From the NCBI GenBank assembly GCA_016875395.1, contig VGRF01000019.1, forward strand, positions 21,955 through 85,954: DNA of 64,000 nucleotides. Reading direction: 5' to 3'. The translations under genes were made by a program, and so were the position numbers. Each line of letters starts with the position of its first letter. Position 1 is the stretch's first letter. Source of the DNA: Deltaproteobacteria bacterium. GTDB taxonomy: Bacteria > Myxococcota_A > UBA9160 > UBA6930. The notes beneath the pieces were generated by a model. That model was given only the letters and a program-made list of their open reading frames with translations. It made no database searches and had not been told where the DNA came from. Positions 1 through 11,500 of this stretch are shown here, in pieces.

Positions 1-35
1 GTCGACCGGCAATTGGCGCGCAGGCGCGGCGCAGC

Positions 36-91
36 GTGCAACCAGGCGCCGCAAAACCGCACGCAAGCCGCCTGCCGCGCATGCCGACAAG
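36..91 (+). promoter_or_regulatory. Upstream element shared with the 16.6 kb gene
   Basis: This region holds GTGCAA (36-41), CGCAAAA (50-56), CAAGCC (64-69) and CCGACAAG (84-91) ahead of the GTG start at 122. The same boxes, in the same order and with nearly the same spacing, lie upstream of the PilT-N-like gene at 16673. The CAAG / GCCGACAA pair resembles a sigma-28 (FliA-type) promoter, whose -10 is GCCGATAA; that reading is inference. Confidence 0.4.
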
Positions 92-121
92 ACGGCAACG
101 CTTCGGCGTCTCGGGCGAGGT

Positions 122-1510
122 GTGGCTTTGAACAAAACCTTCACGCAGTTCCTGCTGCAGAACGACCTTGCGTCGATGCAAGAGCTCGAGGAGGCCTCGC
201 AGGCCACGGTCCTCTATGGCGGCCGGGTCGGCACCGCACTGATCGAGTTGGGCCTGCTCACGCCCGAGCAACTCGACTCTGCGCTCGCGAATCACCACGG
301 CCTGCCCGAAATCCCCCGCGAGTGGCTGGAGCGTCCCGACGCGGGCGCGCGCGCGGCGCTGCACCTCGATCTCATCAAGCGCCACCGCGCGTTCCCGCTC
401 AACTTCGAGAAGCGCTCGCTGCACGTCGGCATGGTGGACCCGCAGAACGAGGCGGTGCTCGACGACCTCGCTTTCGCGAGCGGCTGCCTGATCGTCCCCT
501 ACGCGCTCGCCGAGTTCCGCTTCGTGCAACTGATGCAGCGCGTCTACGGAATCGCGCCGTCGAATCGCTTCAAGAATTTGCTCGACGAGGGGAAGCGCGC
601 GCGCGCGATGCGGGCGCGCGAGGAGCAGCGCGCCGTGGGGCGCGCCAGGCGAAAAGCCGAGGTGGAGGAGAACCTCGCGTTCGGGCCGCTCGCCGCGGAC
701 CTGTCTGCGCCCGCGGACGAATCCGCGTTCGTAGTCGCGAACCCGACGCCACTCGCCGCTACGGCAAAGACGTCCGCGCCGGCGCCTCCGGTCGAGGCGA
801 CCGCGCCGTTCGCCGCGCAGCCGCCCGCTGCTCCGGCGGCCGCAGCGGCGCGCGCACCGGAGCCCGCGATCGAGATCGACGCGAAGCCACACGTCGCCGA
901 TCGGCGCGCGCCGCCGCCCACTCTCGAGCAGCTCGAGGCCACGGTGAAGGAATCGGGTGATCGCGCGGCGGTCATCGAGGCTGCGCTCGCGCTCGGCGCC
1001 CGCTTCGCGGAGGTCGTGGCCCTCTTCGTGGTCCGGGACGGCGTCGCCGCAGGGCTCGAGGGTGCCCGCGCAGGGACGCCGCTCGAGCTCGACGCGACGC
1101 TGATTCCGCTCGCGGGCGAGCACGCGCTGGCGAGTTGTTACGGCTCGCGCGAACCGCTCCGCACGAAGCCGGCCGCCGCGCTCGACAAGCTGCTCGCGAA
1201 GGCGCTGCGCTCGGGCGAAGCGACCGAGATCTGCGTGTTCCCCGTGCGCATCGGCGACCGCGTCGTGAACCTGCTCGTCGCGCAGCCACGCGAAGGCGCG
1301 CTCGCGGCGTCGGCATTCGCGGCGTTCAGTGTCCTCTCGACGCAGCTCGCCGACGCGTATGGGCGCCTGATCCGCGAGTCGAAGCAGAAGGCGATGGCGC
1401 CGGCGCCGGCTGCGACCGAGAAGCCGGCTCCTGCCCGGGCTCCGCAGACGAGAGCCTCGATCGGAGCGCTTCCGCTGCAGAAGCGCGTGGTGAAGGTGCC
1501 CGCGAAGTAG
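122..1510 (+). CDS. MshEN (GspE/PilB N-terminal) and GAF-like domain protein
   Basis: A 462-residue protein starting at GTG. Residues 1-150 match the MshEN/GspE-N fold found at the N terminus of type II secretion and type IV pilus ATPases, a c-di-GMP-binding domain in some members; the stretch GRVGTALIELGLLTPEQLDSAL is typical. A charged segment and an Ala/Pro-rich linker (about 195-270) follow, then a GAF-like alpha/beta domain (about 270-425). No Walker motifs are present, so it is not an assembly ATPase but probably a sensor or adaptor. No pilus genes are nearby. It ends 47 bases before the convergent purA stop. The domain calls are from sequence feel, without a profile search. Confidence 0.7.
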   Translation: MALNKTFTQFLLQNDLASMQELEEASQATVLYGGRVGTALIELGLLTPEQLDSALANHHGLPEIPREWLERPDAGARAALHLDLIKRHRAFPLNFEKRSLHVGMVDPQNEAVLDDLAFASGCLIVPYALAEFRFVQLMQRVYGIAPSNRFKNLLDEGKRARAMRAREEQRAVGRARRKAEVEENLAFGPLAADLSAPADESAFVVANPTPLAATAKTSAPAPPVEATAPFAAQPPAAPAAAAARAPEPAIEIDAKPHVADRRAPPPTLEQLEATVKESGDRAAVIEAALALGARFAEVVALFVVRDGVAAGLEGARAGTPLELDATLIPLAGEHALASCYGSREPLRTKPAAALDKLLAKALRSGEATEICVFPVRIGDRVVNLLVAQPREGALAASAFAAFSVLSTQLADAYGRLIRESKQKAMAPAPAATEKPAPARAPQTRASIGALPLQKRVVKVPAK

Positions 1511-1515
1511 CGCGC

Positions 1516-1541
1516 CCCTTCCCGCGTGTACCGCCGAAGGG
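1516..1541. terminator. Hairpin between convergent genes
   Basis: CCCTTC (1516-1521) can pair with GAAGGG (1536-1541) around a 14-base loop, between the stop of the MshEN gene and the stop of purA. It is symmetric and could stop transcription from both sides, but the T-run is short and broken, so support is weak. Confidence 0.3.
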
Positions 1542-1557
1542 ACGAATCTTTCGCAGC

Positions 1558-4445
<2,888 letters not shown>

Positions 4446-4601
4446 GCGGGTCTCCTTCCGTCGCAAGCCGCCCGCAAAACCGAGGCTCAGGGGCCGGGAA
4501 CCCGGCCAGCCTGGGGACGCGTGCCGCGCCCGGCTCGAAGAACGGCGCAGGATTGCCGCGACGGGGGGGCGGTGCAAGGCGCGCGAAGAATCGAGGGGCG
4601 T

Positions 4602-4648
4602 GGGTCTGACGCCGGATTGGCGATTCTCCGCGGGCGCGGGTCTGACCC
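4602..4648. repeat. Two GGGTCTGAC repeats in the serA/aroA divergent region
   Basis: GGGTCTGAC occurs at 4602-4610 and 4638-4646, exactly 36 bases apart. The second copy extends to the palindrome GGGTCTGACCC. The copies could be operator sites between the divergent serA and aroA starts or the remains of a REP-type palindrome. Confidence 0.35.
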
Positions 4649-4680
4649 TCGCTGCGCGCTTCCCTTACGTTGCCTCGCCC

Positions 4681-5973
4681 ATGTCCGCCGCCCTGCCCGA
4701 CCCGCTGCCGATCCGCCCGCGCGGCCCGCTCGCGGCGACGGTGCGCCCGCCTGGCTCGCGCAGCCTCGCGAATCGCGCGCAGCTCGCGGCGGCCCTCGCG
4801 CGCGGCACGAGCGTCGTGCGCAACCTCACGCCGAGCGACGACGTGGATGCGATGCGGCTCGGGCTCGAGGCGCTCGGCGTGCGCATGGAGCGCATCGGGG
4901 GTGCGGACGACTGGCGCATCCACGGTGTCGACGGGCGCTTCGCGCCGATCGCGAGCGCCATCGACGTGCGCGCGTCCGGCACCACCGCGCGCTTCCTCAC
5001 TGCGGCGGCCACGCTCGCGAGTGCTCCGGTCATGCTCGACGGCACGAAGCGCATGCGCGAGCGCCCGATCGCGGATCTCGCCGCCGCGCTCGGCGCACTC
5101 GGGGCGCGCGTCGAGGTGCTCGGCGAGCGCGGCTGTCCCCCTGTGCGCGCAGGCGGCTCGCGCCTCGTCGGCGGCGAGGCGTTGCTCGACGTGCGGCGCA
5201 GCTCGAGCCAGTACGTGTCGGGGATCTTGCTTGCGGCGCCGTACGCGGAGCGCGATGTCACGCTGCGCCTCGCCGGGGACGAAGTCACCTCGCGCCCGTT
5301 CGTGGACATGACCCTCGCCGTGATGCGCGACTTCGGCGCCGACGTCGAATGGCGCGGCCCGGGCACATTGTTCGTGCGCGCGGGCCGCGGCTACCGCGCG
5401 CGCGAGTACTTCGTCGAGCCCGATGCGCAGGGCGCCGTCTACGGCTTCGCGGCCGCGGCGATCGTGGGCGGGCACGTGACGGTGGAGCACATTGCGCGCG
5501 ACTCGACGCAGGGCGAGCTCGCCTTCCTCGGCGCGCTCGAAGCGATGGGCTGCGCGGTCGAGCGCAGCGACCACGCGATCACGGTGCGCAGTGCGCCGAA
5601 GCTGCGCGGCATTCGCGTCGACGCCAACGCGTGGTCCGACTCGGCGCTCGCGCTCGCGGTCGTCGCGCTCTTCGCCGACGGCCCGACCGAGATCGTCAAC
5701 GTGCCGAACCTGCGCATCAAAGAGACCGACCGCCTCGCCGCGCTCGAGCGCGAGCTCGCGAAGCTGGGCGCGCGCACGAGCACGGGCGCGGACTGGCTGC
5801 GCATCGAGCCGGGTCCAGCGCGCAGCGCCGAGATCGACACCTACGACGACCACCGCATGGCGATGTCGTTCGCGCTCGCCGGCCTGCGCATCCCCGGCGT
5901 CGCGATCCGCGACCCCGGCTGCGTGAGCAAGACGTGGCCGGGGTTTTTTGAGGCGCTCGCGAGCTGGGCGTGA
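4681..5973 (+). CDS. aroA: 3-phosphoshikimate 1-carboxyvinyltransferase (EPSP synthase)
   Basis: Condenses shikimate-3-phosphate with phosphoenolpyruvate, the penultimate step to chorismate. The 430 residues include the S3P/PEP-contact motifs SGTTAR, MRERP, SSSQY, RIKETDRLAALE, DDHRMAM and CVSKTWPGFFEAL. The N-terminal motif reads PGSRSLANRA where almost all family members have PGSKS; the conserved Lys (Lys22 in E. coli) is Arg here. The Asn of the usual GN[SA]GT loop is also replaced (RASGTT). The ATG at 4681 has no clear ribosome site but fits the family N terminus. The open frame extending 645 bases upstream lies opposite serA and is not coding. Confidence 0.95.
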   Translation: MSAALPDPLPIRPRGPLAATVRPPGSRSLANRAQLAAALARGTSVVRNLTPSDDVDAMRLGLEALGVRMERIGGADDWRIHGVDGRFAPIASAIDVRASGTTARFLTAAATLASAPVMLDGTKRMRERPIADLAAALGALGARVEVLGERGCPPVRAGGSRLVGGEALLDVRRSSSQYVSGILLAAPYAERDVTLRLAGDEVTSRPFVDMTLAVMRDFGADVEWRGPGTLFVRAGRGYRAREYFVEPDAQGAVYGFAAAAIVGGHVTVEHIARDSTQGELAFLGALEAMGCAVERSDHAITVRSAPKLRGIRVDANAWSDSALALAVVALFADGPTEIVNVPNLRIKETDRLAALERELAKLGARTSTGADWLRIEPGPARSAEIDTYDDHRMAMSFALAGLRIPGVAIRDPGCVSKTWPGFFEALASWA

Positions 5974-6013
5974 GTGATTGCCCTCTGCTCAGCCTGCGCG
6001 CCGCCTGGGCACA

Positions 6014-6083
6014 GAACCGGGGACATTCCGAAAGCAAGTAAAGAAACGCTCTGCTTTACTTTCTTGCGGAACGTCCCCGTTCC
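6014..6083. repeat. REP-like 30-base inverted repeat
   Basis: Arms 6014-6043 and 6054-6083 match at 25 of 30 positions around a 10-base loop. The arms carry GGGGAC[AG]TTCCG and end in AAGTAAAG, clearly more AT-rich than the surroundings. It sits between the convergent stops of aroA and exbD, where it could act as a two-way terminator. Its form recalls REP palindromes mobilised by RAYT transposases, but no such transposase is in the window. Confidence 0.8.
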
Positions 6084-6104
6084 TCTGGTGCGCACATTGC
6101 GGCG

Positions 6105-6536
6105 CTACTCGCCCCCGCCCTTCACCTTGATGGTCGCGAGCGCGAAGCCTTCGGCGCCGGCGATCTGGGCTTGGTCGAGCACGAACACGGCCTCGCCGTA
6201 GACGATCTCCTTGTCGCCGCGCAGGATCACGATCTTGTCCGTCGCCACTTCGAGCGCGGCCTTGATCTTGTCTTGCAGCGCGTCGCGGGCGACTACGTCG
6301 CCGTCGACTTGAATCGTGCCGTCGGTCGAGATCGTGACGTTCACGGCCTTCGGCGGCGTCTTGCCTGCCTCCTGGGCCGAAGGCAGATCGACCTTCTTGC
6401 CCGTGTTCGCGATCACCGACGACGTGACCATGAAGATGATCAGCAGCACGAGGAACACGTCGGTCAGCGGCGTGATGTTGATCTCGGCGACGATTCCGCC
6501 GCCGCTCTCGTCATCGCCCGGAAGCTGAACCGCCAT
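6105..6536 (-). CDS. exbD: Biopolymer transport protein ExbD/TolR family
   Basis: An inner-membrane partner of ExbB that uses the proton gradient to power an envelope process. The 143 residues have a short cytoplasmic N terminus, the single membrane helix with the essential Asp in NITPLTDVFLVLLIIFMVTS (about residues 20-39) and a periplasmic domain. The start overlaps the end of exbB by 26 bases. Members of this family serve TonB transport, Tol or gliding-type machines; the facing TonB-like gene makes this an energiser for that protein. Confidence 0.93.
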   Translation of the reverse strand: MAVQLPGDDESGGGIVAEINITPLTDVFLVLLIIFMVTSSVIANTGKKVDLPSAQEAGKTPPKAVNVTISTDGTIQVDGDVVARDALQDKIKAALEVATDKIVILRGDKEIVYGEAVFVLDQAQIAGAEGFALATIKVKGGGE

Positions 6537-7170
6537 GCGGCGCCTCCCCCGCTTCGAGCGTGAGCAGCGCCTGCACGAAGCGCTCGGTCGCCCGCGCGCT
6601 CGTGCCCGTGATCGCCGCGATGCGCGTGTTCAAGTAGTTGTAGAGAAGCAGCGCGATGATCGCGATCAACAGGCCGACCGCCGTAGCGATCAGCGCCTCC
6701 GAGATGCCTTCCGACACCACCGCGAAGCCGGCGTCGCCGCTCTCCGCGATCGCACCGAAGGCGCCGATGATGCCGATCACCGTGCCGAGCAGGCCGATGT
6801 ACGGCGCGAGCGAGCCGATCGTGCCGACGAACCAGATGCCGCGCTTGAGGTCGGTCAGGAACTCCTGGCGCGCCGTCGCGAGCACGGTTTGGATGTCCTC
6901 GACGGCGAAGTTGCCCCAGCGCAGGCCCTCGGCGAATACCGTTGACATCGGCGTCGTCGAGGCTTCACACAGCGCGCGGGCGGCGGGCAGGTCTCGTTTC
7001 AGGAGGTGATCGACGACTTTGCGCGTGACGTCGCGCGTCGCCTGCTCCATCCCGCGAAACTTCCAGAGCCGCTCGAAGCTGATCGAGAACACGATCACTG
7101 ACAGGATTCCGAGCGGGTACGTCACGTACCAGCCCAGCTGGAGCAGATGCAAGAGCTCGGATGCGCTCAT
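6511..7170 (-). CDS. exbB: MotA/TolQ/ExbB proton channel family protein
   Basis: A 219-residue proton-channel subunit with three membrane helices: near residues 15-35, and a pair around 105-125 and 150-175 (GSLAPYIGLLGTVIGIIGAF and the ALIATAVGLLIAIIALLLYN segment). The start ATG at 7170 follows AAGGAG. With ExbD it forms the motor complex. It is transcribed away from the TonB-like gene at 7357, the two sharing a 186-base divergent promoter region. Confidence 0.94.
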   Translation of the reverse strand: MSASELLHLLQLGWYVTYPLGILSVIVFSISFERLWKFRGMEQATRDVTRKVVDHLLKRDLPAARALCEASTTPMSTVFAEGLRWGNFAVEDIQTVLATARQEFLTDLKRGIWFVGTIGSLAPYIGLLGTVIGIIGAFGAIAESGDAGFAVVSEGISEALIATAVGLLIAIIALLLYNYLNTRIAAITGTSARATERFVQALLTLEAGEAPHGGSASGR

Positions 7171-7237
7171 GCGGGACGTAACTCCTTGCTTCCAAGAACG
7201 TTGAAGGCGCGCAGTGGGTAACCGATGAGGCGTTTCG

Positions 7238-7266
7238 TTGACACCCCTGGAGGGCTCTCTTAGGTT
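7238..7266 (+). promoter_or_regulatory. Sigma-70-type promoter
   Basis: TTGACA (7238-7243), a 17-base spacer and TAGGTT (7261-7266) lie about 90 bases upstream of the TonB-like start. The -35 is perfect, the -10 only half matched. Confidence 0.5.
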
Positions 7267-7356
7267 GGCCCGACCGCGACGAAAACCCCTGCAAACGCGA
7301 ATAGTTGCGACGTAACCCGAAGCCCGAGACGGGCCATTCCGAGGCGCGCGGACGAA

Positions 7357-8493
7357 ATGAGCGAACTGGCGATGCAGAGCGGCTTCGTGGTGCGCAGGCG
7401 CCACGCGGGGAAGCACGCCAAGCGCCACGTCCGTAACAACTCCGCGCTGGCCGCCGTCGCCGCGCCGGCGGGCGCATTCCCCGGCACCGCGATGCCCGAG
7501 CCCGCGGGCGCGCGCGAGCGCCTCGTCTCCAGCGGGCTCTCGATCCTGATGCACGGCCTCGGCGTCGCCCTGATTGCGCTGACCGCCTATCTCGCGCCCG
7601 ACGAGATCAAGGAATCGATCATCGAGATCACGCGCATCGAGGATCTCCCGAGCAACGACTCCTCCGTCTCCCCGAAGCCGCGCGCGATCGCGGAGAGCAC
7701 GGGCCAGTTCGCGCCCGCGCCGATGGCGCTGCAGGCGCACGTGATCAACCCCACCCTGATTCAGGCGCGCGCTGCGAACATCGCGGCGGCGCAGGCGATC
7801 CAGGTCGAGGCGATCACGGCCGTGGCGGCGCCGAAGCAGATCGTCCACACCACCGCGCCCACGGTGGAAGCCGCGCGCACCTATCAGTCGATCGCGACCG
7901 TCACCGCTGCGCAGGTCGACACCAGCGCCGCGACCGCGCAGATCTCCGGCAACGTCTCGATCAACGCGCCGCAGGGCGTGGTCGTGGGTCCGCGGCAAGT
8001 CACCACTACGGGCGCCACGGTCGGCATCGGGGGGCCCACCGCGCTCGGCACGGGCTCCTCGGTGCGGGAAGGCATCGCCTCTGGGCGCGACGTCGTGGGC
8101 CACAAGACGGGCGAGCGAGCTTCGATGAGCACCGTCTACGGCAGCGGCGGCGGACGCGGCTTCGGCGGCGACGGCACGGGCTCGGGCGGCGGCGCCCAGC
8201 AGAAGTGCTCTCAGCGCCCGGAAGTCCAGAGCTACCTCGCGCGCGTGAAACAGCGCGTGCTCGCGCGCTGGAAGGGCGCCGGCGTCGGCGAAGTCGAGCT
8301 GGAGTTCGCGATCGATGCCGCCGGCACGGCGACGGGGATCAAGTTCGTGAACGCTCCGGACCCCACGCTGGGCGAAGGCATTGCCGAGGCGATGCGCGTT
8401 GCGTCGCCATTCGAGCCGATGACGAGCGCAGTGAGCGGCTGCCTCGCCGGCGACACGCTCTACGCAACGTTCACGCTGGCCCGCGAACGCTGA
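7357..8493 (+). CDS. TonB/TolA-like energy-transducing protein
   Basis: A 378-residue protein with a basic cytoplasmic N terminus, one membrane helix (about 59-80), a long periplasmic spacer and a C-terminal TonB-type domain (about 285-378, with YLARVKQRVLARWKG and a final beta strand). The spacer is unusual: rich in Ala, Thr, Val and Gln (VEAITAVAAP, TTTGATVGIGG) and then Gly, rather than the Pro-Lys or Pro-Glu of classic TonB. Two Cys in the C-terminal domain could form a disulphide. The stop is 7 bases before the large repeat protein, implying co-transcription. It probably links ExbBD to an outer-membrane or periplasmic partner. Confidence 0.75.
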   Translation: MSELAMQSGFVVRRRHAGKHAKRHVRNNSALAAVAAPAGAFPGTAMPEPAGARERLVSSGLSILMHGLGVALIALTAYLAPDEIKESIIEITRIEDLPSNDSSVSPKPRAIAESTGQFAPAPMALQAHVINPTLIQARAANIAAAQAIQVEAITAVAAPKQIVHTTAPTVEAARTYQSIATVTAAQVDTSAATAQISGNVSINAPQGVVVGPRQVTTTGATVGIGGPTALGTGSSVREGIASGRDVVGHKTGERASMSTVYGSGGGRGFGGDGTGSGGGAQQKCSQRPEVQSYLARVKQRVLARWKGAGVGEVELEFAIDAAGTATGIKFVNAPDPTLGEGIAEAMRVASPFEPMTSAVSGCLAGDTLYATFTLARER

Positions 8494-8500
8494 GCCGCTC

Positions 8501-11500
8501 GTGCGCTCGCCCTGGTTCGCACTTGCGTTCGCGCTGCACGCCGCTGCGGCGTACGCGCAGGCGCCGGCCGCTGCACCGTGCCAGGTCTTTCAGAACCAGT
8601 CGTTCGACCCCGAAACGGAGGAGATCCTCCGCAACGAGTCCGACACGAATTGCGACGGCAAGTTCGACGAGGTGATCTCGTACGAGAAGAACGAGCCGAA
8701 GCGCGCCGAGAAAGACCAGAACCACGACGGGAAGTTCGACACGTTTATCGACTACGCGCCCGGTGGAGTCGTGCTCCGCCAGGAGCGCGACGCGGACTAC
8801 GACGGCAAGCTCGACCAGTGGGTCGAGTTCACCAATAACAAGCCCGCGCTGCAGAAGGACGACAGCAACGGCGACGGCAAGCCCGACTCGGTGAAGACGT
8901 TCGTGAACGGCGAGCCCACCCTGCTCGAGCAGGATCGCGACTTCGACGGCAAGAACGACTCGCGCACGGAGTTCACGAGCGGCGTACCGAGCCTCGTGCT
9001 CGACGACGAGAACGAGGATGGCCGGCCCGAGATTCGCGCCGAGTACGAGCCGAACGGCGACAAGAAACGCGAGGAGCAGGACACGAACGGCGACGGCCGT
9101 TTCGACGTGCTGATCGAGTACGCCGCTGGCAAGCAAACGCGCATCAGCGAGGACAACGGCGGGAAGCCCGGCTTCGACGTGATCACCGAGTACGGCGCGG
9201 ACGGGAAGATCACGTCGCGGCGCGCGGACTCGGACGACGACGGCTCGTTCGACGTGGTCTCGACTTATCAGGCGGGGGTCGAGCGCAAGCAGACGCGCGA
9301 CACCGACCAGGACGGCGTGTTCGACTCGCTCAGCGAGTTCGACGGCGAGGGGCGGCCCACGCGCGAGGACTTCGATCCCGACGACGACGGCCGCGTCGAC
9401 CTGCGCCGCGAGTCGAAGGACGGCGCGAAGTACGCGGAGCTCGCCGACACGAATGCGGACGGCAAGTTCGATCTGACGACGCGCTTCGCGGCGGGCAAGA
9501 AGCTCGCCACGGAAGCGGATACGAACCACGACGGAAAACCCGACGTGTTCGTGGACTTCGCGGAAGACGCCCGCAAGCAGCAGCGCGAGGACCAGAATCA
9601 CGACGGCAAGATCGACGCGATCTTCGACTACGAGATCGACGGCGAGTCGCTCACGCTCGACCGCCGCGACAGCGATCACGACGGCAGCTTCGACACCGTC
9701 GCGAAGTATCAGGCGGGCACGCTGCTCACGAAGACCGTCGACCAAGACGACGACGGCAAGCCCGAGCGAAGCGAGCACTACATCGCCGGGCAGCTCGTGC
9801 GGCTCGAGCTCGACGAGAACGACGACGGGCGCACCGAGGCGTGGAGTCACTACGGGCTCGAGGGCAAGCTCGCGAAGCAGGAGCAAGACACGAACGGAGA
9901 CGGTCGACCGGATACCTGGGTCGAGCTGTTCCCGAACGGCGCGATCGCGCGCGTGCTCCAGGATCGCGACTTCGACGGCAAGCCCGAGACGTGGCGCACG
10001 CAGGACGAGTCCGGCGCGACGACGCAGCTCGAAGAGGACAAGAACGCGGACGGCAAGCCCGATCGCGTGGTGAAGTTCGCGAACGGCGTGGCGGACTCGT
10101 TCGAGGAGGACACGACGTTCGACGGCAAGCCCGATGTCGCGGGGAGGCTCGCTGCCGATGGCAAGGTGCTCGAAGAGCGGCGCGTGACGGATGCCGGCGC
10201 GGTCAAAGTCTCGTTCGAGGGCGGACAGAAGGCCCGCGAGGAGCAGGACAAGAACGCGGACGGCAAGCCCGACGTGATCTCCACGTTCAAGAACGGCGCG
10301 CTCGCGCTGCAGGAGCAAGATGAAGACGCCGACGGCGTGATCGACACGCGCCTCGCGTTCGAAGGCGGGAAGCGCGTGCGCCAAGAGCGCGACACGAATG
10401 GCGACGACCAGCTCGACGCGACGACGTACTACGACGCGAACGAACAGCCGCTGCGCGAAGAGCTCGACACGAACGCGGACGGCAAGGTCGACGTGCGGCG
10501 CTTCTACGAGGCCGGCGCGATCGCGCGCGAAGAGCAAGACGCGGACAAGAACGGCAGCTTCGAGCTCACCACGTTCCTCGCGAGCGGCGCGCCGCAGCGC
10601 TCCGAGGCCGACGCGAACGGCGACGGCAAGCCCGACATCTTCGTCACGTATGCGGGCGGCAAGCGCGCGGAGCAGCGCGAGGACACGAGCGGCGACGGCA
10701 CGATCGATGCGGTGACGACGTTCGGCGCCGACGACAAGCCCGCGCAGATCGCCGAAGACACGGACGCGGACGGCCGGCTCGAGACCACGAGCTACTTCGT
10801 CGCCGGCGAGCTCGCGCGCACCGAGAAGGACCGCAACGGCGACGGGAAGCCCGACGTGCGCGTCGCTTATCAGGGCGGGAAGCCGAGCCTCACCGAGCAG
10901 GACGACGACTACAACGGCAGCTTCGAGAAGCGCGTCGCGTCGTCGATAAAGGGCGAGCAAGAGCAGAGCGAGGACCGCAACGGCGACGGACAGCCCGATC
11001 TGCGCGTCGTGTTCGACGCCAAGGGCACGATTCTCAGGCAGGAAGAGGACCGCAACTTCGACGGGAAGCCCGACGTCGTCTCCGAGTTCTCGGGCGGCGT
11101 GCTGCGCCTCGTGCGCGAGGACTCGAAGGGCCGCGGCTGCTTCGACGTGGAGCAGCGTCTCGCGAGCGACGGCAAGACGGTGGAGGAGCAGGCGATCGAC
11201 GAGAACGGCGACTGCAAGCTCGACCTGTGGTCGCACTTCGAGAACGGCGCGCCGGTGTGGCAGGCGCAGGATCAGCGCGGCGGCGGGTTCGCGACCGTGC
11301 TCACACGCTTCGACGCGAGCGGCGCGCCCACCGTGCAAGAGCTCGTGAGCGAGGGCAAGCGCGCGCCCGACACGAAGATCTTCCTCGTGAACGGCGCGGT
11401 CGACGCGCAGTGCCTCGACAGCGACGGCAACCGCACGCTCGACGTGCGCTACCGCATCGCCGGCGGCGCGGTCGCCGAGGGCCTCGTCGACACGAACCGC

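Noticed and set aside
13..960. Plus-strand frame of 315 codons at the left edge
   Set aside because: Arg/Ala-rich shadow in a different frame of the MshEN/GAF gene.
4446..4577. 44-residue N-terminal extension of SerA
   Set aside because: A strong ribosome site precedes the GTG at 4445 and the extension is Arg/Ser-rich without family match.
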